64,000 nucleotides of DNA. Source: Sphingobium sp. AP50. GTDB lineage: Bacteria > Pseudomonadota > Alphaproteobacteria > Sphingomonadales > Sphingomonadaceae. Below the pieces are notes generated by a model. It had not been told where the DNA came from, did no database searches, and saw only the letters and a program-made list of their open reading frames with translations. The stretch lies in the NCBI RefSeq assembly GCF_900109095.1, contig NZ_FNYZ01000005.1, positions 62,001 through 126,000 on the forward strand. Reading direction: 5' to 3'. Below, piece after piece: positions 24,557 through 32,669 of this stretch (positions are counted from its first letter, which is position 1; each line of letters opens with the position of its first letter). The translations under genes and the position numbers were made by a program.

Positions 24557-24696
24557 CGCCCCTGCTCGGCGCAGGAAGGGACGAGCGCAAGTCAACTCTG
24601 CTCCCCTCCCCCTCATAGATCGCAAAGCAAATCTTGTAGCATTGGCATCCCTGCAATGGTTGCCAGATGGTTGCCCGCATCGCTAAAGCCATCGCC

Positions 24697-26001
24697 ATGA
24701 CGGCTACCCTCCCGCCCCGGCACCCGCTGCATTTCCCCAATTTCCGTGCCTATCTGGTCGGGCGTTTCTGCGCCACGCTGGCGCAGTACAGCATGATGAT
24801 CCTGCTGGCGTGGCAGGCCTATAATGTCGCGCGGGAGACGATGAGCACCGGGGAGGCGGCGGCGCAGCTCGGCCTCATCGGGCTGGCGCAATTTCTGCCG
24901 CTCTTCTGCCTGACACCGATCACCGGATGGGTGGCGGACCATTTCGACCGGCGGATCATCACCCGGTTGACGCTGGCGCTGCTGACGCTGGCGGCGGGCG
25001 CCCTCTCCTTCGCCACCTATGAAGGCTGGGTCAGCCTGCCGCTGATCTTCGGCATTGCCGTCATCGTCGGCATCGCCCGCGCCTTCAACGGCCCGGCCTA
25101 TGGCGCGCTGGCGCCCAATCTGGTGCCGCCCGCCGTACTGCCCAATGCGATCGCGCTATCCTCCGTCGCCTGGCAGGCGGGCGATATCCTGGGCAAGGCG
25201 CTGGGCGGCTATGCCTATGCTATCGAGCCTTGGGCGGCCTATGCCCTGTCGGCCGTCCTCTTCGGCATCGGCCTCATTTCCATGATGCTGATCGGCCCGG
25301 TGCCGCAGCCGCCGCGCGAAGTGGGACGCCATCCCGTTCGCCAGATGATCGACGGCCTCACCTATGTCCGCACCAACCGGCTGGTGCTGGCGACGATCAC
25401 GCTGGACCTGTTCGCCGTGCTACTGGCCGGGGCGACCGCCCTGCTGCCGGTCTATGCTCGCGACATATTGCATGTGGGATCGGCGGGTTTTGGCCATCTG
25501 GCGATGGCGCCCGGCATCGGCGCGGCCATCACCGCGCTCTGGTTCTCCTTCCGCCCGATGAAGAGCGAGGTGGGGATGAAGATGCTGGGATCGGTGATCC
25601 TGTTCGGTCTGGCCACCATTGCTTTTGGCTGCACCGCCTTCCTGCCGCGCGAGATCGCCGTCGAGGCGGGCGTCGCCGCGCTGGTGGTGCTGGGCGGCGC
25701 GGACATGGTGTCGGTGTTCGTGCGCCAGTCGCTGGTGCAGATCCACACGCCCGATGCGATGCGCGGCCGCGTGTCCAGCCTGTCGCAACTCACCATCTCC
25801 GCCTCCAACGAACTGGGCGAGGCGGAATCCGGCTTCCTCGCCGCCCTGGTCGGGCCGGTCGCGGCCGTGATCGGCGGCGGCGTGGGCGCCATCATCATCA
25901 CCCTCATTTGGGCGCGACTCTTTCCCGAATTGCGCCTAGCACGTAGCTTCGATCCACCCGAAAGCGGGCGAGCGGACAGCAAAATGGAGAAGGCCCTATG
26001 A
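24697..26001 (+). CDS. MFS transporter (DHA3-like)
   Basis: 434 codons with about twelve hydrophobic segments. The loop 2-3 motif is present as [14 protein letters not shown], typical of major-facilitator proteins. The opening [20 protein letters not shown] and the later [22 protein letters not shown] match the MFS_3/EntS-like exporter branch. The substrate is unknown. A longer in-frame start at 24667 exists; neither start has a clear ribosome-binding site, so the N-terminus is uncertain by 10 residues. The stop overlaps the start of cysK by 4 bases, so they are translationally coupled. Confidence 0.85.
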   Translation: MTATLPPRHPLHFPNFRAYLVGRFCATLAQYSMMILLAWQAYNVARETMSTGEAAAQLGLIGLAQFLPLFCLTPITGWVADHFDRRIITRLTLALLTLAAGALSFATYEGWVSLPLIFGIAVIVGIARAFNGPAYGALAPNLVPPAVLPNAIALSSVAWQAGDILGKALGGYAYAIEPWAAYALSAVLFGIGLISMMLIGPVPQPPREVGRHPVRQMIDGLTYVRTNRLVLATITLDLFAVLLAGATALLPVYARDILHVGSAGFGHLAMAPGIGAAITALWFSFRPMKSEVGMKMLGSVILFGLATIAFGCTAFLPREIAVEAGVAALVVLGGADMVSVFVRQSLVQIHTPDAMRGRVSSLSQLTISASNELGEAESGFLAALVGPVAAVIGGGVGAIIITLIWARLFPELRLARSFDPPESGRADSKMEKAL

Positions 26002-26915
26002 AAGCTGCCACGATTCTCGAAACCATCGGCAATACGCCGCATATCCGCGTCAACCGGCTGTTCGGGGACGCAGAAGTCTGGATCAAGTCGGAACGCTCCA
26101 ACCCCGGCGGGTCGATCAAGGACCGCATTGCGCTGGCCATGATCGAGGCGGCCGAAGCGTCGGGCGAATTGCAGCCGGGCGGCACCATCATCGAACCAAC
26201 GTCGGGCAATACCGGCGTGGGTCTGGCCATGGTCGCGGCGGTGAAAGGCTATAAGCTGATCCTCGTCATGCCCGAAAGCATGTCGATCGAACGGCGCCGG
26301 CTGATGCTGGCCTATGGCGCCAGCTTCGACCTGACACCGCGCGAAAAGGGCATGAAGGGCGCGATCGAGCGCGCGCTGGAACTGGTGAGCCAGACGCCGG
26401 GCAGCTGGATGCCGCAGCAGTTCGAGAACCCCGCCAATATCGACGTGCATGTCCGCACCACGGCGCAGGAAATCCTGGCCGACTTCGCCGACGCGCCGAT
26501 CGACGCGCTGATTACCGGCGTTGGCACGGGTGGCCATATCACCGGCACGGCTGAGGTGCTGAAGAAGGCCTGGCCTTCCTTGAAGGTCTATGCGGTGGAG
26601 CCGACCATTTCGCCGGTCATCAGCGGCGGGCAGCCCGGCCCCCATCCGATTCAGGGCATTGGCGCGGGCTTCATTCCGGCCAATCTGCATACCCAGTTGC
26701 TGGATGGCGTGATCCAGGTCGATCCGGCCGATGCGAAGGAATATGCTCGCAAGGCTGCGACGCAGGAGGGCCTGCTGGTCGGCATCTCGTCCGGCGCGAC
26801 TTTGGCCGCGATCGCGCAGAAGCTGAAGGAACTGCCGGCGGGCAGCCGGGTTCTGGGCTTCAACTATGACACCGGCGAACGCTATCTGTCGGTGCCGGAC
26901 TTCCTGCCGGAATAA
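25998..26915 (+). CDS. cysK: Cysteine synthase A (O-acetylserine sulfhydrylase)
   Basis: 305 codons of a fold-type II PLP enzyme. The PLP-lysine lies in [13 protein letters not shown]; the substrate-binding loop is [13 protein letters not shown]; the phosphate-binding [10 protein letters not shown] follows. It condenses O-acetylserine with sulfide to give L-cysteine in the cytosol. Overlap with the MFS gene (ATGA) suggests a joint operon, and the exporter might handle a sulfur compound or cysteine derivative; that is inference. The length is typical for CysK. A dispersed palindromic repeat follows the stop at 26949. Confidence 0.93.
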   Translation: MKAATILETIGNTPHIRVNRLFGDAEVWIKSERSNPGGSIKDRIALAMIEAAEASGELQPGGTIIEPTSGNTGVGLAMVAAVKGYKLILVMPESMSIERRRLMLAYGASFDLTPREKGMKGAIERALELVSQTPGSWMPQQFENPANIDVHVRTTAQEILADFADAPIDALITGVGTGGHITGTAEVLKKAWPSLKVYAVEPTISPVISGGQPGPHPIQGIGAGFIPANLHTQLLDGVIQVDPADAKEYARKAATQEGLLVGISSGATLAAIAQKLKELPAGSRVLGFNYDTGERYLSVPDFLPE

Positions 26916-26948
26916 GGCGGCGAATATACGGGCGATCTCGGTCTGTTA

Positions 26949-27016
26949 CGTGCTCCTGCGAAAGCAGGAGCCCAGTCGAGAGCGCAGAACTGGGCTCCTG
27001 CTTTCGCAGGAGCACG
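26949..27016. repeat. Perfect 28-base inverted repeat (CGAAAGC family)
   Basis: Arms 26949-26976 (CGTGCTCCTGCGAAAGCAGG...) and 26989-27016 are perfectly complementary around a 12-base loop, between cysK and the cell-wall hydrolase gene. It shares the CTGCGAAAGCAG-type core with the repeat at 21112-21202. The right arm contains GCAGGAGCACG, which is the best ribosome-binding site for the GTG start at 27021. Confidence 0.85.
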
Positions 27017-27020
27017 CCTT

Positions 27021-28346
27021 GTGAAAACGGAATGGAAATTGGCAAGCCGAACCGCCCCTTGGCAATTTCTGTCATATGTCATCTGGGCCTTGCTGTTCAT
27101 CGGCCTGCCGTTCGGCGTGGCGGGGTGGGAAAGCCGGCATCGATCGGTCGATGCTGGCCCCGCCATGCACGCGGCGGCACACAACCGGCGGCCGGCCACC
27201 CCGCCCCCGCCAGTCGAGCCGGTGCAGGTCTATGCGCTGGAACGGGATCAGGCGCTGGCGCTGAATGCGACGATCCCCTTTTCGCGCGATCCCAATCCGG
27301 CCGCCCGCCCCTTCCTCTTTTCCGGCACCGAAACCGATCTGGCCCGCGCGACCGACTGTCTGGCGGCGGCGGAACTCTATGAAGCGGGGGACGATGCGGT
27401 CGGCGAAGCGGCGGTGGCGCAGGTGGTGCTCAACCGGGTGCGCCATCCCGCCTTCCCCAAGAGCGTGTGCGGCGTGGTGTTTCAGGGGCAGGAACGCACC
27501 ACCGGTTGCCAGTTCACCTTCACCTGCGACGGGGCGATGGCGCGCACGCCGGGACAGGCGGCGTGGGAACGGGCGCGGGAGATTGCGCGCGGCGCGCTGG
27601 CGGGGAAGGTGTACAAGCCGGTCGGCCATGCCACCCATTATCATACCGACTGGGTCGTCCCCTATTGGAGCGACAGTCTGGACAAGATCACGGCGGTCGG
27701 CACGCATCTGTTCTTCCGCTGGCGCGGATGGTGGGGAACGCCGCCCGCCTTCCGCAAGAGCGTCGATCCCGGCGAGCCGCTGATCGCGCGGATCGCCCGT
27801 TTTTCGACCGCGCATCAGGACGCTGCCCCTACGCCCGCCACGCCGCCGGTGATGGTCGCCGAAGCCGCCGCCGCGCTGGCGGCCCGGCCGCAACAGGCGA
27901 TCGGTGCGGAGGCGCTGGGCAAGACGGTGGCGGGGGTCCGGCTGATCGCGATCGCGCCGGGGGCCAAGAGCTTTCTGGTCGAATTGCCGCGATCCGGCGC
28001 GCCCGATAGCTGGCCCGCGCTGGCCCAGACCTTCTGCGCCGGACGGCCCGAATGCCGGATCATGGCGTGGAAGGCGGGCAGCGCGCCGCCGGGCCTGCCG
28101 CTGGACGACGGGCAGATGGCCGCGATGAGCTTTGCCTATATCCATAATGTGGGCAGCGGATTGCAGCGGGCGCTGTGGAATTGTGGGCAGACGCCGCGCG
28201 CGGCCAAGGCCGAATGCATGCGTCAGCGGGTGCCGACCGTGACCCCGTCGGCCGATACCGGGCTGGCGGGAGTGCGGCGCAAGGAGCGGTTCGAGACGGT
28301 GAAGATCGTGCCGCCCGGCGCGCCGTCGCAGGCGGGGACGCCCTGA
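27021..28346 (+). CDS. SleB-type cell-wall hydrolase with membrane anchor
   Basis: 441 codons, GTG start. One N-terminal membrane segment (about residues 16-35, FLSYVIWALLFIGLPFGVAG) is followed by a Pro-rich linker and a Hydrolase_2/SleB domain: CLAAAELYEAGDDAVGEAAV (likely catalytic Glu), AQVVLNRVRHPAFP, CQFTFTCDG, and GHATHYHTDWVVPYW with the HYHTDW signature. SleB-like enzymes cut peptidoglycan; in alphaproteobacteria they are anchored in the inner membrane. A C-terminal region of about 200 residues (Ala-rich linker, then a Cys-containing part) has no family I recognise. Its ribosome-binding site is within the repeat 26949-27016. Confidence 0.85.
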   Translation: MKTEWKLASRTAPWQFLSYVIWALLFIGLPFGVAGWESRHRSVDAGPAMHAAAHNRRPATPPPPVEPVQVYALERDQALALNATIPFSRDPNPAARPFLFSGTETDLARATDCLAAAELYEAGDDAVGEAAVAQVVLNRVRHPAFPKSVCGVVFQGQERTTGCQFTFTCDGAMARTPGQAAWERAREIARGALAGKVYKPVGHATHYHTDWVVPYWSDSLDKITAVGTHLFFRWRGWWGTPPAFRKSVDPGEPLIARIARFSTAHQDAAPTPATPPVMVAEAAAALAARPQQAIGAEALGKTVAGVRLIAIAPGAKSFLVELPRSGAPDSWPALAQTFCAGRPECRIMAWKAGSAPPGLPLDDGQMAAMSFAYIHNVGSGLQRALWNCGQTPRAAKAECMRQRVPTVTPSADTGLAGVRRKERFETVKIVPPGAPSQAGTP

Positions 28347-28358
28347 CCAAAGCCATCT

Positions 28359-28463
28359 CCGTTCGCCCTGAGTAACCACTGAGCGAAGTCGAAATGGCGT
28401 ATCGAAGGACAGGTACTTCGATACGGGCCTTCGACAAGCTCAGTCCCTACTCAGCACGAACGG
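28359..28463. repeat. Long imperfect inverted repeat (CCGTTCG family)
   Basis: Arms of about 49 bases, 28359-28407 and 28416-28463, each ending CCGTTCG...CGTATCGAAG and differing in two-to-three-base blocks and one indel. The loop is about 8 bases. It contains ACTGAGC and GTCGAA blocks shared with 2328-2401. It lies between the converging hydrolase and LuxR genes, where it could terminate both. Confidence 0.75.
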
Positions 28464-28476
28464 TTCTGGTTTGACG

Positions 28477-29565
28477 CTAATCTTCCGGCAGGGCCAGCCG
28501 GGGCAGGCGGCCAAAGCGGGCGACCAGTTCGGACTGGCGGCTGCAATCGGTTTTCGAGAAGATCGCCTTCATCTGGGTGCGCACGGTGCTGAGCGCCACG
28601 CCCCTTTCCTGCGACACATCTTCCAGCCCCTTGCCATCGCACAGGGCAACGACAATTTCCGCCTCCGCACGGGTCAGGCCGCAGAGCGCGCGCAGGCGGC
28701 TGGTGAAGCTGGCGTCGCCCTGATCGGGGTCGGTGGCGATGACGACGATCTGCCGCTCCTGCCCGGTCCAGACCGCCGCGATCGACAGCATATAAGGCGA
28801 TCCCCGGTCACGGTGCAGTTGCACGGCCCCTGCCTGGCTGGCGTTACGTCCGCCCGCCGCGCGCAGGGCGAGTTGCAACGCGACGTCATCGACCGGATCG
28901 CGCGCCACGACATGCTGTTGCCGCAGCATCAGCGCATCCTGCCGTTGCAGCATGGCGTCGGCCTGGCGATTGCCATGGAGCAGGCGGCCACGCGTGCTGA
29001 GCGTGAAGATCGCATGATCGGACAGGTCGAGCGTCGCCTGAAGCGAGCGGCCATGATGCGCCGCCCGGTTGAGCCGGTGCCGCAATTCGAACATCCGGCC
29101 GATATGATCGACGCAATGCTGAATCTGCTGGCGCTCCTCCCGATCGAAAGGCTTTTGCGTGCGACCGCGATGCAGGCCGACATGGCCCGCCGTATCGCCC
29201 CGCCGCACCACCCCACCCAGGCAACGGAAGGTGTCGTCCCCCATCGGCCGGATCCATTCATTATAGATGCGGCTGTGGGCATAGGTCTTGTCGGGCACGA
29301 AAGCCTCGAAATCCCAGACCTGATTTTCCGCGCGACCGTTCAGCGCCGCGCTCCACAGATCGTCGTCGACAAATTCTTCGCTGTAGAGCGCCATCTGGTC
29401 GCCGGAAAAATAGCCCGAATAGCTGATTTCCGCGACTTGCGAGGCGCCCTGCCCCCAATGCAGGACCGCCGATCGCGCACCGACAGAATCCGCCAGCATC
29501 CCGGCGAGCTGATCGAACAGCGCGTCGTCCATGGCGGCATCATAAATATCTTCGGTACGGATCAC
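28477..29565 (-). CDS. LuxR-family transcriptional regulator
   Basis: 362 codons. A C-terminal LuxR-type helix-turn-helix (GLTRAEAEIVVALCDG, LEDVSQERGVALSTVRTQMKAIFSKT) follows an N-terminal sensor region of about 290 residues without an obvious autoinducer signature. I place the start at the GTG at 29565, which has a GGGGAG site 6 bases upstream; the TTG two codons earlier directly abuts that site. It is divergent from the Tat-exported aminotransferase-fold gene, leaving 163 bases for both promoters, so control of that gene cluster is plausible but not shown. Confidence 0.85.
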   Translation of the reverse strand: MIRTEDIYDAAMDDALFDQLAGMLADSVGARSAVLHWGQGASQVAEISYSGYFSGDQMALYSEEFVDDDLWSAALNGRAENQVWDFEAFVPDKTYAHSRIYNEWIRPMGDDTFRCLGGVVRRGDTAGHVGLHRGRTQKPFDREERQQIQHCVDHIGRMFELRHRLNRAAHHGRSLQATLDLSDHAIFTLSTRGRLLHGNRQADAMLQRQDALMLRQQHVVARDPVDDVALQLALRAAGGRNASQAGAVQLHRDRGSPYMLSIAAVWTGQERQIVVIATDPDQGDASFTSRLRALCGLTRAEAEIVVALCDGKGLEDVSQERGVALSTVRTQMKAIFSKTDCSRQSELVARFGRLPRLALPED

Positions 29566-29728
29566 GACCAACTCCCCGCTTTCCTATAGCGGCAAGTCAC
29601 GGCGTAAACGACATAGAATCATGCCAATCGAAGCGGGCGACCGTCCGGGCGCGATCTTGGTCGAGGATGGCGGGTCTTTACCCGTCTTTCGTCATGATAC
29701 AGTGTCACACGAAACAGGTTGAGGGTTT

Positions 29729-31081
29729 ATGGTAACGCGGCGGACATTTCTGGGCGGCGGCGCAGCGATCGGCGGGGCAATGGGTTTCGCGCTGGCCGGC
29801 GGCGGGGATACGCTAGCGGCGGCCGGAGCGACGAGCGATCCGGGGGATATGTGGCCGGTCGACGCGCCCTTCCGCTTCGATGGCGACATGGACGATTTCA
29901 GGCGGGCGCAGATGGCATTTGGGTCGCTTTATCGCGTCGATCGCGACTTTGCGACGTTCGACGCGGCCTATTATGGCGTCATGACGCAGCCGGTGCAGGC
30001 ATCCTATGAAGCGCATTCGCACTGGGTAAACCGCAATCATGCGCTGTTCCTGCGCAATGCGGCGCCGGGGCATCCGCGCGACGTGGAACTGGACAAATCG
30101 CGCGCGGCGGTGGCGAAGATGCTGGGCGCTTCGACCGAGGAAATTGCGCTGGCGGGCGGCGGGACAGAGGCGCTTTATGCGCTGATCGCCAACTATGCAC
30201 TGCTCCAGCCCGGCGACGCGGTGATCTATGCCGATGTCGATTATGACGAGATGCAGTTCGCCTGCGACTATCTGGAAAAGAGCCGGGGCGCGCGGATCGT
30301 GCGGTTCAGCCTGCCCGAACCGCATACGGAGGCGAACATATTGGCCGCCTATGACAAGGTGCTGAAGGATACGCCGCGCGCCAAATTGCTGCTGCTGACC
30401 CACTTGTCGAACCGCAACGGGCTGGTGCCGCCGGTCAAGGCCATCGTCGCCATGGCCAAGGCGCGCGGGGTCGATGTGATTTTGGACAGCGCGCAGGCGG
30501 TCGGCCATATCCCTTTCACGGTCGAGGAGACGGGCGCCGACTTTATCGGCTTTTCGCTGCATAAATGGCTGGCCGCGCCGCTGGGCACCGGGGGCATCTA
30601 TATCCGCAAGGAACGCTTGCAGGACATATCCCCCTGGCTGGGCAATCGCATCCACGGACCGGAGGATATTCGCGCCCGCATCCCCACCGGCACCGTCGAT
30701 TTCGCCGCGAAGCTGACCGTGCCGCGCGCGATCGAGGTGCATGACGCCATCGGCGGAGAAGCGAAATATCGCCATCTGCTCAAGCTGCGCGACTATTGGG
30801 TGGACCGGGTGCGCGATGTGAAGGGGCTGGAGATCCTGCTGCCGCAGGAAGCCGGACGCTATGGCGCGGTCACGGGCTTCCGCCTGCCGGGCATGACCGG
30901 ACCGGATGACGCGAAGAAGGCGGCGAAGCTGTTCCTCGACAAATATCGGCTGCTGGTGGTGGCGAAGGCGGGGCTGGCTTCGGGACCGGTGCTGCGGGTG
31001 ACGCCGGCGCTGTTCAACACAAGCGCCGAACTCGACCGGCTGGTAGCGGCAATCCGGGCGGAACAGAAGCTGTTCGCCTGA
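29729..31081 (+). CDS. Tat-exported class V aminotransferase-fold PLP protein (PvdN-like layout)
   Basis: 450 codons. The N-terminus has a twin-arginine signal (VTRRTFLGGG, then hydrophobic, ending DTLAAAG), so the folded cofactor-bound protein is probably exported by Tat. The rest is a fold-type I PLP enzyme of the class V/isopenicillin-N-epimerase branch: DSAQAVGH (Asp253 to the pyridine nitrogen) and FIGFSLHKWLAAPLG (PLP-Lys279). In Pseudomonas, PvdN has the same layout and works on pyoverdine in the periplasm. That parallel and the nearby siderophore receptor suggest, but do not prove, a siderophore-processing role. An exported amidohydrolase gene follows 68 bases later. Confidence 0.85.
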   Translation: MVTRRTFLGGGAAIGGAMGFALAGGGDTLAAAGATSDPGDMWPVDAPFRFDGDMDDFRRAQMAFGSLYRVDRDFATFDAAYYGVMTQPVQASYEAHSHWVNRNHALFLRNAAPGHPRDVELDKSRAAVAKMLGASTEEIALAGGGTEALYALIANYALLQPGDAVIYADVDYDEMQFACDYLEKSRGARIVRFSLPEPHTEANILAAYDKVLKDTPRAKLLLLTHLSNRNGLVPPVKAIVAMAKARGVDVILDSAQAVGHIPFTVEETGADFIGFSLHKWLAAPLGTGGIYIRKERLQDISPWLGNRIHGPEDIRARIPTGTVDFAAKLTVPRAIEVHDAIGGEAKYRHLLKLRDYWVDRVRDVKGLEILLPQEAGRYGAVTGFRLPGMTGPDDAKKAAKLFLDKYRLLVVAKAGLASGPVLRVTPALFNTSAELDRLVAAIRAEQKLFA

Positions 31082-31149
31082 AGATAGGCCGTTGACGGAT
31101 CAGGCCGTCCGCGCAACCTTGTCCGCCGACAGCGGATAAGGGGACGGAC

Positions 31150-32478
31150 ATGAATGGGATGAAGCGCGCCGCATGGGCGCTGGGCGTCGCAGCGATCGCA
31201 ATGTCGGGCGCCTGGGCGGGCGCCGTAAGCGCGAAGGATGTGGTGGTCCATGCCGGGCGCCTGATCGACGGCACCGGCGCAGCGGCGCGCGACAAGGTGT
31301 CGATCCTGATCCATGACGATCGCATCACCGCGATCCAGCCCGGCTTCGTGACGCCACAGGGCGCGGAGATTGTCGACCTGTCGACCAAGACCGTGTTGCC
31401 CGGCCTGATCGACACGCATGACCATATCACGGCGGGCTGGCACACAGGCGACCCGATCCGCAACAGCGTGACCCGCAGCGATTATGAGGATGCGATCGAG
31501 GCGACCGGCTTCGTCCGCGACACATTGCTGGCCGGCTTTACCGCCGTGCGCGATTGCGGCGCCAATACCGCCGTCATCGTCGCGTTGAAGAAATCGATCG
31601 ACGGCGCGGTCATTCCCGGGCCGCGCCTGTGGGTGGCGGGCACGCCGCTCGGCCCCACCGGCGGCCATGGCGACGCAGTCAATGGATTGCGCACCGAATT
31701 TGCCGATATTCCCCATATCGCGGACAATATCATCGACAGTCCGGAAGCCGCACGTATCGCAGTGAGACGGCTCAAGCGGGAGGGCGCGGACCTCATCAAG
31801 ATCATGCCGTCGGGCGGGGTCATGTCGATCGGCGACGATCCCACCCACCAGTTGATGACCGACGAGGAAATCAAGGCGGTGATCGACACCGCTCATGCGT
31901 TGGGCATGAAGGTGGCGGCCCATGCCCATGGCAAGCAGGCGATCGACCACACGATCGCGCTGGGCGTGGATTCGATCGAACATGGCTCCTATGCCGATGC
32001 GGGCAGTTACAAGATCTTCAAGCAATATGGCGCCTATCTGGTGCCCACGATGCTGGTGGGCGAGCGCGTCTATCAGCGGGCGAAGGAGCATCCCGAGCAA
32101 CTCAACCCCTCCACCGCCGAAAAAGCGCTGGTGATCGGGCCGCTGCTCCAGAAGAATTTGCACGACGCCTATGCCGCTGGTGTGAAGATCGCGTTCGGCA
32201 CAGACACGTTCGGCCTGTCGCGCCATGGCGAGAATGCGCAGGAATTCGCGCTGATGGTCGGCGCGGGCATGACGCCGATGGACGCGATCAAGGCCGCGAC
32301 CGGCAATGCCGCCGATCTGCTGGGCAGCCAGGATGTCGGCACGGTGCAGGCCGGTCGCTATGCCGATCTGATCGCGGTGGATGGCGACCCTTTGCGTGAC
32401 ATTCGCCTGCTGGAGACGGTGGGCTTCGTGATGAAGGGCGGCGCGGTGGTGAAGGCCGGGGGCAAGCCGGTGACATGA
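31150..32478 (+). CDS. Exported metal-dependent amidohydrolase
   Basis: 442 codons. A signal peptide (about residues 1-28, ending GAVSA-K) precedes an amidohydrolase TIM barrel. The metal-binding residues are visible: IDTHDHITAG (His90, His92), the carboxylated-Lys candidate in DLIKIMPSGG, AAHAHGKQAI and VDSIEHGS histidines, and the catalytic Asp in AFGTDTFG. It resembles the imidazolonepropionase/Xaa-Pro-dipeptidase-like branch, which hydrolyses cyclic amides or peptides. The ribosome-binding site AAGGGG precedes the ATG. It is probably cotranscribed with the PLP protein upstream; the Fur box before the receptor gene lies just downstream. Confidence 0.87.
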   Translation: MNGMKRAAWALGVAAIAMSGAWAGAVSAKDVVVHAGRLIDGTGAAARDKVSILIHDDRITAIQPGFVTPQGAEIVDLSTKTVLPGLIDTHDHITAGWHTGDPIRNSVTRSDYEDAIEATGFVRDTLLAGFTAVRDCGANTAVIVALKKSIDGAVIPGPRLWVAGTPLGPTGGHGDAVNGLRTEFADIPHIADNIIDSPEAARIAVRRLKREGADLIKIMPSGGVMSIGDDPTHQLMTDEEIKAVIDTAHALGMKVAAHAHGKQAIDHTIALGVDSIEHGSYADAGSYKIFKQYGAYLVPTMLVGERVYQRAKEHPEQLNPSTAEKALVIGPLLQKNLHDAYAAGVKIAFGTDTFGLSRHGENAQEFALMVGAGMTPMDAIKAATGNAADLLGSQDVGTVQAGRYADLIAVDGDPLRDIRLLETVGFVMKGGAVVKAGGKPVT

Positions 32479-32514
32479 CACTGCGCTACCAATCGCAATA
32501 AACTGAAATATATA

Positions 32515-32534
32515 ATTGATAATCATTTGCATTG
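32515..32534. promoter_or_regulatory. Fur-like box upstream of the second siderophore receptor
   Basis: ATTGATAATCATTTGCATTG includes the GATAATCATT core of the Fur consensus. It lies about 135 bases before the receptor start (32670) in an AT-rich patch right after the amidohydrolase stop. Confidence 0.6.
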
Positions 32535-32669
32535 TCGTTAGCTGCTGCAACCGGGAGAGGCGCAGGGGCAGCAAAGAGCCGTGTTCGAAGCGCACCCGTC
32601 GTTTTTCGCATCCTGACGAAGCACGCAGCGCACCCCCTGCCGCCATCATCGATCAGCAGGATGCTTTGC

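Noticed and set aside
24667..24696. Upstream extension of the MFS transporter
   Set aside because: Neither start has a clear ribosome-binding site; the shorter one gives the family-typical N-terminus.
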